Part shown: one piece after another, positions 1 through 8,782 of the stretch
Layout: every line of letters starts with the position of its first letter
Position numbering within the stretch: the first letter of the stretch is position 1
Source of the DNA: Pseudomonas mandelii
Lineage (GTDB): Bacteria; Pseudomonadota; Gammaproteobacteria; Pseudomonadales; Pseudomonadaceae
Reading direction: 5' to 3'
Assembly: GCF_006438925.1 (NCBI RefSeq)
Contig: NZ_RCZA01000017.1
Span: 38,524 to 102,523 of the forward strand
DNA length: 64,000 nucleotides
Made by a program: the position numbers and the translations under genes
Notes under the pieces: model-generated
Databases searched by the model: none
What the model saw: only the letters and a program-made list of their open reading frames with translations
Told to the model about the DNA's origin: nothing

Positions 1-2
1 TG

Positions 3-254
3 ATGAACACCCGTGACCACAGCACCGATGGCTTGATGGCCGTGCTGGACGTGGCATCGATCTACAGCTCGCTCGAGGTGCGACAGATTCATACGTACCT
101 GCTGCAAAAACACGGCAAGCGGGCCATGCTCGATGCGGAAAAACAGCGTGACCGACACCTGGACCAGATGACGCGCAAGGCGAGTGAGTTTGTGCGGGAG
201 CGACTCGGTGAAGGTGCGGTGCCAGTTCCTTCCCCTCGGCTGCGGTTGGTCTAG
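3..254 (+). CDS. Small hypothetical protein, possibly the end of an operon
   Basis: An 83-residue polar, charged protein that I do not recognise. The middle is probably helical, with a Lys/Arg/Glu-rich stretch (HGKRAMLDAEKQRDRHLDQM). No signal peptide, membrane segment or catalytic motif is visible. The window opens with TGATG, so an upstream gene may stop at base 3 and be translationally coupled to this ATG; alternatively the true start lies before the window. A rho-independent terminator follows 17 bp after the stop, which supports this being the last gene of a transcription unit. Function unknown. Confidence 0.55.
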   Translation: MNTRDHSTDGLMAVLDVASIYSSLEVRQIHTYLLQKHGKRAMLDAEKQRDRHLDQMTRKASEFVRERLGEGAVPVPSPRLRLV

Positions 255-270
255 TCGCTTCGACTCAACG

Positions 271-315
271 CAAAAAAAGCCCTTGGTGCGGACAACGCGC
301 CAAGGGCTTTTTTGT
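271..315. terminator. Rho-independent terminator, probably bidirectional
   Basis: The arm AAAGCCCTTGGTGCG (with an A-run before it) pairs with GCGCCAAGGGCTTT around a short GACAAC loop, followed by a T-run. It lies directly after the stop at 254. The A-run/T-run symmetry means it could also stop minus-strand transcription coming from the peptidase gene. Confidence 0.85.
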
Positions 316-507
316 GTCTGGATTTCGTGCAGATAAAAAAAGAGCCTCAAAGCTCTTTGATGGGGAGGAAGTAGAGCCCTCGAGGCTCAAGATGCGCATG
401 AAACAAGTGGTGAGCTTGGTAGTGGTTCATTTCACTCACCACTTACGCAACGGCTTGAGCAAACAAGCGGCTGCGTAGAATTATCGTAGAAAGTTGGGGG
501 CTGGCAC
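316..507. other. Intergenic stretch with three short hairpins
   Basis: No coding sequence is supported. Three inverted repeats are visible: AAAGAGC/GCTCTTT (339-345 and 352-358), GAGCC/GGCTC (374-378 and 384-388) and AAGTGGTGAG/CTCACCACTT (405-414 and 435-444). The first could act as a weak terminator for the minus-strand peptidase gene; the others have no clear role. A small RNA is possible but no promoter is evident. Confidence 0.4.
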
Positions 508-1635
508 TCAAGTACCGCTAGTCGAATCCCCTGGCCAACCCGCCCGACGCAAGGCGTTGAGCAGCGTCCCGGCGTCCAGTCCCGGCACCGCATGCCCGTT
601 GCCTTCGGCGGTGTCGGAGGCCAGCAAGGCATTGATGATCGCTTCCTCCACCGCTTCGGTGGCGGCCAGGAACAACTCGCTGATGTGGTCGTTGTTGACC
701 ATGCTCAGGTTGTCGGTGGTCGGCGCACGCTTGCTCTCGTAAGCGGCGGGAGGCACATCGTTGCCGGTGGCGAAGGCGATGAAGATGTCACCGCTGTGGT
801 CTTCATTGCCGCCGCCGGTGCGGGCCAGGCCGAGGCTGGCGCGCTGCGCGAGGCGCGTGCACTGGTGTGGCAGCAACGGTGCATCGGTGGCCAGGCAGAC
901 GACAATCGAGCCCATGCCCGGATGCGGCAAGGACGCCTTGAGGAACGGTGAGTCGGCCTGTTCCATATAGCGCCCGACCGGGTAACCGTCGACGCGCAGT
1001 TCGTTGCGGATGCCATGGTTGGCCTGGACGATGGCGCCGACGGTCCAGCCGCCCTGAGCACTGTTCAGACGTCGCGAAGCGGTGCCGATCCCGCCCTTGA
1101 ATTCGTGGCAGATCATGCCGCTGCCGCCGCCGACGGCGCCTTCGATCACCGGACCACCCACCGCCGTGCGCAGGGCTTCGGCCACATGTTCGACCTTCAC
1201 GTGGAAACCGTTGATGTCGTTGAGCAGACCGTCGAAGGTCTCCAGCACCACCGGCATGTTCCAGTAGAGTCGCCCGTCATCGGGTTGCTGTTCACGGTCC
1301 AGCACAACCAGCGCATCGCGCACCACGCCCAGGCTGTGGGTGTTGGTGAAGGCGATCGGGCTGGTCAGCAGGCCGGCCTCGCGAATCCACTCCAGACCCG
1401 TGGCGTCGCCATTGCCATTGAGCACATGGACGCCGGCAAAGCACGGTTGCAGGCTGGTGGAACCGGCACGCGGTTCGATCACAGTGACGCCGGTCAGAAT
1501 GTCGCGGCCGTTGGCGGTGCGTCCTCGCACATTGCTGTGGCCGACCCGTACGCCGGGCACATCGGTGATGGCGTTGAGCGGGCCGGGTTGCAGTTGGCCG
1601 AACTGGATGTTCAGGTCGCGGGCACGTGGTTTCAT
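508..1635 (-). CDS. P1 family (S58) aminopeptidase, DmpA-like
   Basis: Predicted Ntn-type autoprocessing peptidase of the DmpA / L-aminopeptidase D-Ala-esterase family, which releases N-terminal residues or hydrolyses amides and esters. The 375-residue product matches the family length. The N-terminal PGPLNAITDVPGVRVGH block, the glycine-rich EGAVGGGSGMICHEFKGG block and the HPGMGSIVV site are all present. The family cleaves itself before the Ser of that last motif (about Ser243 here), making it the N-terminal nucleophile. The ATG at 1635 is preferred over upstream ATGs because GAGAGAA precedes it and the resulting length fits. It lies downstream of, and on the same strand as, the polyamine-type binding protein, with a repeat between them, which suggests a peptide/amide scavenging unit. 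Confidence 0.88.
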   Translation of the reverse strand: MKPRARDLNIQFGQLQPGPLNAITDVPGVRVGHSNVRGRTANGRDILTGVTVIEPRAGSTSLQPCFAGVHVLNGNGDATGLEWIREAGLLTSPIAFTNTHSLGVVRDALVVLDREQQPDDGRLYWNMPVVLETFDGLLNDINGFHVKVEHVAEALRTAVGGPVIEGAVGGGSGMICHEFKGGIGTASRRLNSAQGGWTVGAIVQANHGIRNELRVDGYPVGRYMEQADSPFLKASLPHPGMGSIVVCLATDAPLLPHQCTRLAQRASLGLARTGGGNEDHSGDIFIAFATGNDVPPAAYESKRAPTTDNLSMVNNDHISELFLAATEAVEEAIINALLASDTAEGNGHAVPGLDAGTLLNALRRAGWPGDSTSGT

Positions 1636-1686
1636 CGTTTCTCTCATCTTCAATTCATTCAAAAAAATTATTGGCTAACGCAATCC

Positions 1687-1827
1687 CTGTAGCAGCTGTC
1701 GAGCTTGCGAGGCTGCGTTCGGCTGCGCAGCAGTCGTAAATCTGAGTACGCGGTGCTTCAGGGGGATCGCGTTAACCTGATTTACGCCTGCTTCGCAGCC
1801 GAACGCAGGCTTCGCCAGCTGCTACAG
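1687..1827. repeat. Long imperfect palindrome, TGTAGCAGCTG family
   Basis: Outer arms CTGTAGCAGCTG and CAGCTGCTACAG bracket inner GAGGCTGCGTTCGG-type arms. Related elements occur at 31217-31365 and 38113-38261. It lies between two same-strand genes and could form a stable RNA hairpin. This is a dispersed intergenic repeat, with no coding role. Confidence 0.8.
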
Positions 1828-1839
1828 ATCCCATCGGGT

Positions 1840-2943
1840 TCACTGACCGTTTTTGACTTTGCTCCAGATCCGCGTGCGCACGCGCTCGGTGGCGGGCGGC
1901 AGGGGTTGGAGGGTGAATAACGTGGCCATGGCTTCGGCGGACGGATACACGGCAGGGTTGTTGCGGGTCGCTTCGGCCACCAGCGGTGTCGCGCTGCGGT
2001 TGCCGTTGGGGTAGGACAGGTGGTCGCTGACGGGGGCGATGACTTCGGGGCGCATCAGGTAGTCGATAAAGGCCAAACCCTGTTCCGGGTGCGGCGCGTC
2101 CTTGAGCAACACCAGTGTGTCGAACCACACCGGCGCGCCTTCTTTCGGCAGGCTGTAGGCGATCTTCACGCCGTTGTTCGCCTGCTGGGCAGTGTTCTTG
2201 GCTTCCAGCATCGCGCCGGACCAACCCACCGCCACGCAGATGTTGCCGTTGGCCAGGTCGCTGATGAACTTGGACGAGTTGAAGTAGGCAATGTGCGGAC
2301 GCAGCTTGAGCAGCAGTGCTTCGGCCTTTTTGTAGTCCTCGGGGTTGGTGCTGTTGGGTGGCAGGCCGAGGTAGTGCAGGGCGACCGGCAGCATCTCGGC
2401 CGGCGAGTCGAGCATGGCCACGCCGCACTGGCCGAGTTTGGCCAGGTTTTCTTCGTTGAACACCAGGTCCCAGGAATCCACCGGCGCCTTGTCACCCAGC
2501 GCGGCGCGGACCTTGTCGATGTTGTAGCCGATGCCATTGGTGCCCCACAGATATGGCACGGCGTACTGGTTGCCCGGGTCGTTGTTGGCCAGTTTTGCCA
2601 ACAGGTCGGCGTCCATGTTTTTGAAGTCCGGCATCTGCGCGTGGGGCAGAGGCGCAAGGGCACCGGCCTTGATCAGGGTCGGCAAGCTGAAGTTGCTGGC
2701 CACCACCACGTCGTATCCGCTGCGGCTGGTGAGCAATTTGCCCTCCAGTACTTCGGCACTGTCGAAGGTGTCGTAAACCGGTGCAATTCCGGTGTCACGC
2801 TTGAAATCCTGCAGGGTCGTGGGACCAATGTAGTCGTACCAGTTGTACACGTGAACCGTCGGGCCGTCGGCGGCAACCGCCGATAGCGAGACCGACAAGC
2901 AGGCGCCCAGTCCAAGATTGATATACGAGCGATGACGACTCAT
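1840..2943 (-). CDS. Polyamine-type ABC transporter substrate-binding protein (PotF-like)
   Basis: Predicted periplasmic binding protein for spermidine/putrescine or a related cationic substrate. The 367-residue product begins MSRHRSYINLGLGACLSVSL, followed by an Ala-rich signal peptide ending near AVAA-DG. The mature protein opens with VHVYNWYDYIGPTTLQDF, the signature of the PotD/PotF family, and contains the family blocks YDVVVASNF, VPYLWGTNGIGYN and AYSLPKEGAPVWFD. I chose the ATG at 2943 because it starts the signal peptide. No permease or ATPase genes are adjacent, so it either serves a transporter elsewhere or acts as a solute sensor. It shares its strand with the DmpA-like peptidase and is divergent from the LuxR regulator, which may control both. 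Confidence 0.88.
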   Translation of the reverse strand: MSRHRSYINLGLGACLSVSLSAVAADGPTVHVYNWYDYIGPTTLQDFKRDTGIAPVYDTFDSAEVLEGKLLTSRSGYDVVVASNFSLPTLIKAGALAPLPHAQMPDFKNMDADLLAKLANNDPGNQYAVPYLWGTNGIGYNIDKVRAALGDKAPVDSWDLVFNEENLAKLGQCGVAMLDSPAEMLPVALHYLGLPPNSTNPEDYKKAEALLLKLRPHIAYFNSSKFISDLANGNICVAVGWSGAMLEAKNTAQQANNGVKIAYSLPKEGAPVWFDTLVLLKDAPHPEQGLAFIDYLMRPEVIAPVSDHLSYPNGNRSATPLVAEATRNNPAVYPSAEAMATLFTLQPLPPATERVRTRIWSKVKNGQ

Positions 2944-3054
2944 GATGCGGCACTCCTGGCCTGCTGCAGGCCGGTGATGATCAGGTGCTTGCAGCGTATC
3001 GATCGGGAGTGGACTCACCCATTCCCATCATGGGTTACTCGAAAGGGGTAGGGC

Positions 3055-3828
3055 GTGGACGCGTTGTTGAAAGAGTTACCGATGCACCAAGGGCTGGCGC
3101 GGGTATTTGGTGCCTTGGGGCAGGACGGATTCTGGCGTGCGCTGGTCGACACTCTGCGGCTGCTGGTGCCGATGGACAACGCGTTGGTCGCGGTAATGCG
3201 GGCCGGGCGGGTGCCGCGTCTGCTGATCGACTTCGACTCAAAGGGCGGTGCTGCCGAGCAAGAAGAACTGGCCGATTACAGCGCTGGCATGTACTTGCTC
3301 GACCCGTTTTATCAGGCCGCTTGTGCGGGCATCGCCGACGGCTTGCACAGCCTCGAATCGGTGGCCCCCGACCAGTTCCAGCAGAGCGAGTACTACCTGA
3401 GCTACTTCCGCACCGTGGTGGGCGGTGACGAGTTGCAGTTCATGGTCAACGTCGAGGGCGCCGTGCTCGGTTTGTCGTTGGGACGCTCGACGCGATTCAC
3501 GCTTGAGGAACAGGGTCGTCTGCTTTGCGTGCGCGATTGGATACTGGCGGCGATGCGCCGTCACCTGCAATTGATGCCGCCGGAAGGACCGGCAACCGAG
3601 GCGGTGGCCGGGGATCTGGCGACCCTGCTGGATCGCTTCGACGCGCGTCTGTCAGTGCGGGAAATCGAAACGGCGCGCCTGATTCTTCAGGGCTTCTCAA
3701 GCAAGGCCATCGCCCAGCAGATGGGCATTTCCCCGGAGACGGTGAAGGTGCACCGGCGCAATCTCTATCACAAGCTCAATGTGAATGGGCATGGTGAGTT
3801 GTTTGCTTTGGTGTTGCAGCCGCGCTGA
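3055..3828 (+). CDS. LuxR-family transcriptional regulator
   Basis: A 257-residue regulator. The last 65 residues form a LuxR/GerE helix-turn-helix: LSVREIETARLILQGFSSKA then IAQQMGISPETVKVHRRNLY, ending in a KLNVNGHGEL-type segment. The N-terminal 180 residues form an uncharacterised sensory region with no receiver Asp pattern and no autoinducer-domain Trp/Tyr signature that I can recognise. The start used is GTG at 3055; an ATG at 3082 (MHQGLARV) is the alternative. It is divergent from the PotF-like gene with only about 110 bp between the starts, so it probably regulates that gene and the DmpA-like peptidase. The direct ligand is unknown. Confidence 0.85.
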   Translation: MDALLKELPMHQGLARVFGALGQDGFWRALVDTLRLLVPMDNALVAVMRAGRVPRLLIDFDSKGGAAEQEELADYSAGMYLLDPFYQAACAGIADGLHSLESVAPDQFQQSEYYLSYFRTVVGGDELQFMVNVEGAVLGLSLGRSTRFTLEEQGRLLCVRDWILAAMRRHLQLMPPEGPATEAVAGDLATLLDRFDARLSVREIETARLILQGFSSKAIAQQMGISPETVKVHRRNLYHKLNVNGHGELFALVLQPR

Positions 3829-3836
3829 GATCAACA

Positions 3837-3918
3837 TCAAAAGATCGCAGGCTTCGCCAGCTCCTACGTTGGGATGGCGTACACCCTGTAGGAGCTGGCG
3901 AAGCCTGCGATCTTTTGA
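3837..3918. repeat. Near-perfect palindrome, GCAGGCTTCGCCAGCTCCTAC family
   Basis: Two 31-base arms separated by about 20 bases, beginning TCAAAAGATCGCAGGCTTCG and mirrored at the other end. It sits between convergent genes (LuxR regulator and methyltransferase) where it could terminate both transcripts. Sister elements occur at 9477-9581 and 26787-26880. Confidence 0.85.
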
Positions 3919-3925
3919 TCTTCAG

Positions 3926-4864
3926 CTAACCCAGCCTGAACACCAACGCCTTCAACCCGCATTCAACATCGGCATCGGGAAACTCCGGCGGATTGTCCAG
4001 CCGTTGCTCGAAACGCAGGCTCGGTGCTTCGCGGGTGACGCCGTCGATGAGGAAGTCCGCACCGAACGCCGGATCGTTCATGCACGCCAGCACCGTGCCC
4101 TGGGGGCTGAGCAATTCCGGCAGTCGGCGCAGCACGCGCTGGTAGTCCTTGGTCAGCAGAAAACTGCCTTTCTGAAAGGACGGTGGGTCGATGATCACCA
4201 GGTCGTAAGGGCCCTTGCCGATCACCTTGCCCCAGGATTTGAACAGGTCATGACCGAGGAACGTCACCTTGCTCAGGTCGTGGCCGTTGAGCCGGTGATT
4301 ATCGCGACCACGGCTCAGGGCCGGGCTGGACATGTCCAGATTGACCACGTGCGTCGCACCCCCTTCGATGGCCGCTACCGAGAATCCGCAGGTGTAGGCG
4401 AACAGATTCAGCACACGCTTGCCTTGGGCATTGGCCCGCACCCAGTCGCGGCCGTAACGCATGTCGAGGAACAGGCCCGTGTTCTGCTTGCGGCCCAGGT
4501 CCACCCGGTAATGCAGGCCGCCCTCAGTGATCGTCATCTCGTCGATCGCGTCCCCCAATAGCCACTCGGTGGTGCTTTGCAGCAGGTAGCGATGTTGCAG
4601 CAAGAGTGTCTGCGCGCCGGATTGCGTCCATGCAGGCGATTGCGTGAGGCCCATCAGCGTCTGTTTCAACGCTTCCAGCTGCGACGCTTCGGGTTCCTTG
4701 AACAGCGACACCAGCACCACGCCCTGCAACCAGTCGACCGTCAATTGCTCCAGCCCCGGCCAGCACCGGCCACGGCCGTGGAACAGCCGACGGGTTTCGG
4801 CGGGGGCAGTGGCCAGTGCTGTCAGCAGATGGTCGTGGAGGGTGGAGAGAGCGTCAGCGTTCAT
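3926..4864 (-). CDS. Class I SAM-dependent methyltransferase, RlmI/RlmL-like domain
   Basis: Predicted S-adenosylmethionine-dependent methyltransferase, probably acting on rRNA. The 312-residue product has the motif I region KRVLNLFAYTCGFSVAA, an acidic motif II (HVVNLDMSSPAL), and motif IV DLVIIDPPSFQKGSF. The DPPSF form is typical of rRNA methyltransferases of the RlmI/RlmK family. LGRKQNTGLFLDMR ahead of motif I is also a hallmark of that group. The N-terminal 110 residues are less conserved and no PUA domain is obvious. It appears to be a single-gene unit, with REP elements on both flanks. The exact modified base cannot be named from sequence. Confidence 0.85.
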   Translation of the reverse strand: MNADALSTLHDHLLTALATAPAETRRLFHGRGRCWPGLEQLTVDWLQGVVLVSLFKEPEASQLEALKQTLMGLTQSPAWTQSGAQTLLLQHRYLLQSTTEWLLGDAIDEMTITEGGLHYRVDLGRKQNTGLFLDMRYGRDWVRANAQGKRVLNLFAYTCGFSVAAIEGGATHVVNLDMSSPALSRGRDNHRLNGHDLSKVTFLGHDLFKSWGKVIGKGPYDLVIIDPPSFQKGSFLLTKDYQRVLRRLPELLSPQGTVLACMNDPAFGADFLIDGVTREAPSLRFEQRLDNPPEFPDADVECGLKALVFRLG

Positions 4865-4937
4865 CGGGCAGGGCCAGCAATTTGTTGGGGCGGCATTTTA
4901 ACCACAATTGAGCCAAGGGCGGACCACGCAAAAAAAC

Positions 4938-5042
4938 TGTGGGAGCGAGCCGGCTCCGGGCGGCGTTCCGACGATGGCGGCATTAGATTCAACATACATG
5001 TTGACTGACCCACCGCCATCGCGAGCAGTCTCGCTCCCACAG
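4938..5042. repeat. REP pair (BIME-like)
   Basis: CTGTGGGAGCGAGCCGGCTC on the left and GCAGTCTCGCTCCCACAG on the right flank a variable middle. This is the GTGGGAGCGAGC REP family that recurs throughout the window. Confidence 0.9.
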
Positions 5043-5148
5043 GTTATATGGGGGGGGAGTTATCACGATTAATTTAACTTTACGTGAGGATTTGGCGATC
5101 TGTCGGCTCGCATACTCGGCTCCAACGATCAACCGCCGGGAGCCCATC

Positions 5149-5765
5149 ATGTCGCAGTTACCTGCTTCACCCGCCGTCAGCAGCCATCCCCGCTGGCTAC
5201 GGCTGACCCATTGGCTGAACGCCCTGGCGGTATTGGTCATGGTGACCAGCGGTTGGCGAATCTATAACGCTTCCCCGCTTTACGATTTCAGTTTTCCCAA
5301 AACGATCACTTTGGGTGGCTGGCTCGGTGGCGCGTTGCAATGGCATTTCGCGGCGATGTGGTTTCTGGCCGTCAACGGTCTTGTCTACCTGATCATCAAC
5401 CTCGTCAGTGGTCGTCTGAAACGGCGCTTTTTCCCGGTTTCACCCAAAGGGGTTTTGCATGACCTGTGGGCGGCACTGCGGGGCCGATTGGGGCATGCCG
5501 ATCTGAGTCATTACAACCAGGTGCAACGGGTGGCGTACCTGTTCGTGATGGTCGACATCACGCTGCTGGTGATGTCCGGGCTGGTGTTGTGGAAGTCCGT
5601 CCAGTTTCCGCTGTTGCGTGAACTGCTGGGTGGTTACGAAGGCGCGCGGCACGTGCACTTCATCGCGATGTCGCTGTTGGTGGCCTTTGTCGCGGTTCAT
5701 CTGGTGATGGTCGCGCTGGTTCCCAAAACGTTGTGGGCCATGATTGTCGGTCGCAAGGAGGTCGT

Positions 5766-5769
<4 letters not shown>
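5149..5769 (+). CDS. Cytochrome b/b6-type membrane subunit
   Basis: Predicted di-haem membrane anchor that passes electrons between the quinone pool and the exported molybdoenzyme encoded next. The 206-residue protein has about four membrane helices, for example ALAVLVMVTSGWRIY, AAMWFLAVNGLVYLIINLV, VAYLFVMVDITLLVMSGLV and FIAMSLLVAFVAVHLVMVAL. Candidate haem-ligand histidines are in RLTHWLNAL, QWHFAAMWF, RHVHFIAM and AVHLVM. The ATG at 5149 follows GGGAGCCC and is preferred to the upstream in-frame ATG, which would add a soluble tail of 19 residues. The stop codon overlaps the next start (ATGA), so the two proteins are translationally coupled and likely form one complex. Confidence 0.88.
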
Positions 5770-6551
<782 letters not shown>

Positions 6552-6622
6552 TGGCGCCTGGCTACTTCACTGCGCAGTGCTCGCTGCGCTCATTCGCAAC
6601 CTGTGCTTCAAGGAGTTTCATC

Positions 6623-6919
6623 ATGAAAAAGTTAGCGACCACCGTACTGTCCATGTGCCTGGCGTTTGGCGCCGCTGGCGTGTTTGCCGCCGATGCAACA
6701 ACCAATAACGGAATGAGCAACGACAGCATGAGCAAGGATTCAATGTCTAAAGACGCCATGCACAAAGACACGATGAAAAAGGACGCCATGTCCAAGGATT
6801 CCATGAGCAAGGACGCGATGAAGAAAGACACTATGTCCAAGGACGCCATGAGCAAGGACGGAATGAAGAAGGATGCGATGTCCAAGGACACCATGAAAAA
6901 AGACGCTCCGTCGTACTGA
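6623..6919 (+). CDS. Exported pentapeptide MxKDx repeat protein
   Basis: A 98-residue secreted low-complexity protein of the MxKDx pentapeptide family. The signal peptide MKKLATTVLSMCLAFG...GVFAA is followed by a short DATTNNG linker and then 13 consecutive five-residue units of pattern M-x-K/N-D-x running almost to the C-terminus (ending MKKDAPSY). AAGGAG precedes the ATG at 6623. The repeat is strongly Met-, Lys- and Asp-rich. It lies 70 bp after the molybdoenzyme gene on the same strand and could be co-transcribed. The function of this family is not established; periplasmic metal binding, redox buffering by Met, or envelope stress roles are guesses. Confidence 0.9.
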   Translation: MKKLATTVLSMCLAFGAAGVFAADATTNNGMSNDSMSKDSMSKDAMHKDTMKKDAMSKDSMSKDAMKKDTMSKDAMSKDGMKKDAMSKDTMKKDAPSY

Positions 6920-6957
6920 TCCGCACACCCTTCTTTCGAGGCCAGACACTGGTTTAC

Positions 6958-6986
6958 AGGCGCCCATACAGCGCTGTATGGCGCCT
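6958..6986. terminator. Strong inverted repeat, possible terminator after the MxKDx gene
   Basis: AGGCGCCCATACAGC faces GCTGTATGGCGCCT, an almost perfect GC-rich hairpin with a single unpaired C. No T-run follows, so termination would have to be rho-assisted or the element may be a protein site. Confidence 0.55.
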
Positions 6987-7010
6987 GATTCATCGCCCGA
7001 CTGCATCAAA

Positions 7011-7076
7011 AATGAATTTCCGCGAAGTCCGCTGCTCATACCTGATAGGTAGCGGATTTGAGCCCGCGAAATCATT
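7011..7076 (+). promoter_or_regulatory. Long imperfect hairpin upstream of the receiver gene
   Basis: Inner arms AAGTCCGCT / AGCGGATTT (one G-U pair) are nested inside outer arms AATGAATTTCCGCG / CGCGAAATCATT (two bulges). The element ends about 25 bp before the ATG of the receiver protein. It may be an operator for a dimeric regulator or an RNA structure in the leader. Confidence 0.45.
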
Positions 7077-7101
7077 TATACGATCAGGGAGCGGCAAAGT
7101 C

Positions 7102-7509
7102 ATGTGTCCAGTATCGACGGCAGGCGATCACCTTCCTGGCGGGTTGATTCTTGTGGTTGAGGACGACCCGCTGATCCTGGAGTTTCTCTGCGAAATTCTT
7201 CAGGAGGAAGGCTTTGTGGTTGAACCGCATGTCAGCGCAGACGCCGCATCGGAATATCTGGAACAGCACGCCAACGAGGTGGTGCTGTTGCTCACGGACA
7301 TCACCATGCCAGGCAAACGCAATGGCGCGGACCTGGCCAACGAGTTCGGCGACCGCTGGCCGGACAAACCGATCATGATCATGTCCGGTTTTGAAACACC
7401 GGAAAGCGCCGGGGTCAGGCATGCGGTTTCGTTCATCAAGAAACCGTGGGCGCTTGGGCAGTTGCTGGACTGTGTGGAAGGTGCCTTGAAGTCGAAACGT
7501 ACCCTGTAG
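7102..7509 (+). CDS. Stand-alone response-regulator receiver protein
   Basis: A 135-residue CheY-like phosphoacceptor with no output domain. The receiver signature is intact: acidic pair in LILVVEDDPLILEFL, phosphoacceptor Asp in VLLLTDITMPGKRNG, Ser/Thr switch in PIMIMSGFE and the Lys of SFIKKPW. The ATG at 7102 follows GGGAGCGG and places the receiver fold about 17 residues from the start; the longer reading upstream overlaps the inverted repeat and is unlikely. Such single-domain proteins usually act through protein contacts or as phosphate relays. No histidine kinase is adjacent. Partner unknown. Confidence 0.88.
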   Translation: MCPVSTAGDHLPGGLILVVEDDPLILEFLCEILQEEGFVVEPHVSADAASEYLEQHANEVVLLLTDITMPGKRNGADLANEFGDRWPDKPIMIMSGFETPESAGVRHAVSFIKKPWALGQLLDCVEGALKSKRTL

Positions 7510-7684
7510 AACCTGCGGCAGCTCCGGGGACATTCGGAGTGTTTGCGAGCCTGCCACAATGTGCCTTGTGGTGGGCCTATACTTCAAGAGTCGGCACACT
7601 CGTCGTGTTTGATGTCTGGGGTGGCGCGTCGAGTGATCGTTCACGCAGGCCTCAGCCTGCCTTCGTCGTAGGGAGGAGAAGATC

Positions 7685-7897
7685 ATGGCGCGTAAATACA
7701 TCGACTGCCGCGAGTTTCCAAGCGATGCCAAATGCTCGGTCGCACTGTCCGCAGACTCTGAAAACGAACTGCTCGAAGCCGCCGCACAGCATGCGGTCAG
7801 TGTTCACAAGCACACCGACTCACCGGAACTGCGCGCTCAACTGAAGACGATGTTTCACGACGGCACCCCGCCTGTTGAAGCACCGCGTCCCGCTTAG
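7685..7897 (+). CDS. DUF1059-type small protein
   Basis: A 70-residue cytoplasmic protein matching the DUF1059 pattern: MARKYIDCREFPSDAKCSVA, a helical stretch ELLEAAAQHAVSVHKHTDSP, then ELRAQLKTMF. Two conserved Cys (C8 and C17) and His34/36/38 could bind metal; this is inference. GGGAGGAGAAG precedes the ATG, an unusually strong ribosome-binding site that suggests high expression. No function is established for the family. Confidence 0.85.
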   Translation: MARKYIDCREFPSDAKCSVALSADSENELLEAAAQHAVSVHKHTDSPELRAQLKTMFHDGTPPVEAPRPA

Positions 7898-8009
7898 CAA
7901 GGAGATCCTCTTCAGGAGTTGCCGAAGGCGCGGGTCGCGTTCGGCAGCTCCTCGCAAATGCTACATTGCTCGGCGAACCCGCCTGGCACTTGCGAGAGGA
8001 AGCTCCCCC

Positions 8010-8678
8010 TTGTCTGCTCAAGAATCCGTCTTCAACACCCCGTACCGCGCTTTTCTGTTTGATATGGACGGTACCGTCCTCAATTCCATCGCCGCTGCCG
8101 AGCGGATCTGGGCGGCCTGGGCCTTGCGCCATGGCGTCGATGTTGACTCATTCCTGCCCACCATCCATGGCGTTCGCGCCATCGACACCATCAATCGTCT
8201 GGCGTTGCCCGGGGTAGATGCCGAGGCTGAAGCGGCGTTCATTACCGAGGCGGAAATCGAGGATGTCGAGGGGATCATTGAGGTGCCTGGCGCGGCGAAC
8301 TTCCTGAAGTCGCTGCCCGTCAATCAGTGGGCGATCGTCACCTCGGCGCCGAAGGCATTGGCGTTGCGGCGGATGGCCGCGGCGGGCATTCCAGAGCCTT
8401 TGGTGATGGTCACTGCCGAAGACGTCAGTGCCGGAAAACCTGATCCCGCGGGCTATCGACTGGCGGCCAAGCGATTGGGCGTTGAACCGGCCGATTGCCT
8501 GATTTTTGAAGACGCCACCGTGGGCATTCTCGCGGCCGAGGCGGCGGGCGCGGGCCTGATCGTGGTGACCGCGACCCACGACCATCCGCTCCAGACTCCG
8601 CATGCCACATTAGCCAGCTACAACTCGGTCGAGGCCCGCACAGATGCCGACGGTCTCATCCGCCTAACGAAGATCTAA
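8010..8678 (+). CDS. HAD-family sugar-phosphatase-like hydrolase
   Basis: Predicted haloacid-dehalogenase phosphatase of 222 residues. Motif I is FLFDMDGTVLNS (two Asp, nucleophile first), motif II is WAIVTSAPKAL, motif III Lys is in DVSAGKPDP, and motif IV is CLIFEDATVGILAAEAAG. The cap falls between motifs I and II, as in the beta-phosphoglucomutase/GPP subfamily. The start is taken as TTG at 8010: GAGAGGA lies 8-14 bases upstream, and the reading begins just before the conserved TPYRAFLFDMDG. Longer in-frame readings reach back into the preceding gene and are unlikely. Relatives act on glycerol phosphate or sugar phosphates; the substrate is not determined here. Confidence 0.85.
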   Translation: MSAQESVFNTPYRAFLFDMDGTVLNSIAAAERIWAAWALRHGVDVDSFLPTIHGVRAIDTINRLALPGVDAEAEAAFITEAEIEDVEGIIEVPGAANFLKSLPVNQWAIVTSAPKALALRRMAAAGIPEPLVMVTAEDVSAGKPDPAGYRLAAKRLGVEPADCLIFEDATVGILAAEAAGAGLIVVTATHDHPLQTPHATLASYNSVEARTDADGLIRLTKI

Positions 8679-8768
8679 TGTGGGAGCGAGCCTGCTCGCG
8701 ATGGCGGAGTGTCATTCAAAATAAATGTTGAATGTCAGGCCCCCATCGCGAGCAGTCGCTCCCACATT
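8678..8768. repeat. REP pair
   Basis: TGTGGGAGCGAGCCTGCTCG at the left, CGAGCAGTCGCTCCCACA at the right, with a spacer containing ATAAATGTTGAATGT. It sits between convergent genes. Confidence 0.9.
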
Positions 8769-8782
8769 AGGGTTGTGTTGTT

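Noticed and set aside
2020..2886. A 288-codon plus-strand frame
   Set aside because: It is antisense to the PotF-like gene, whose motifs and signal peptide are clear.
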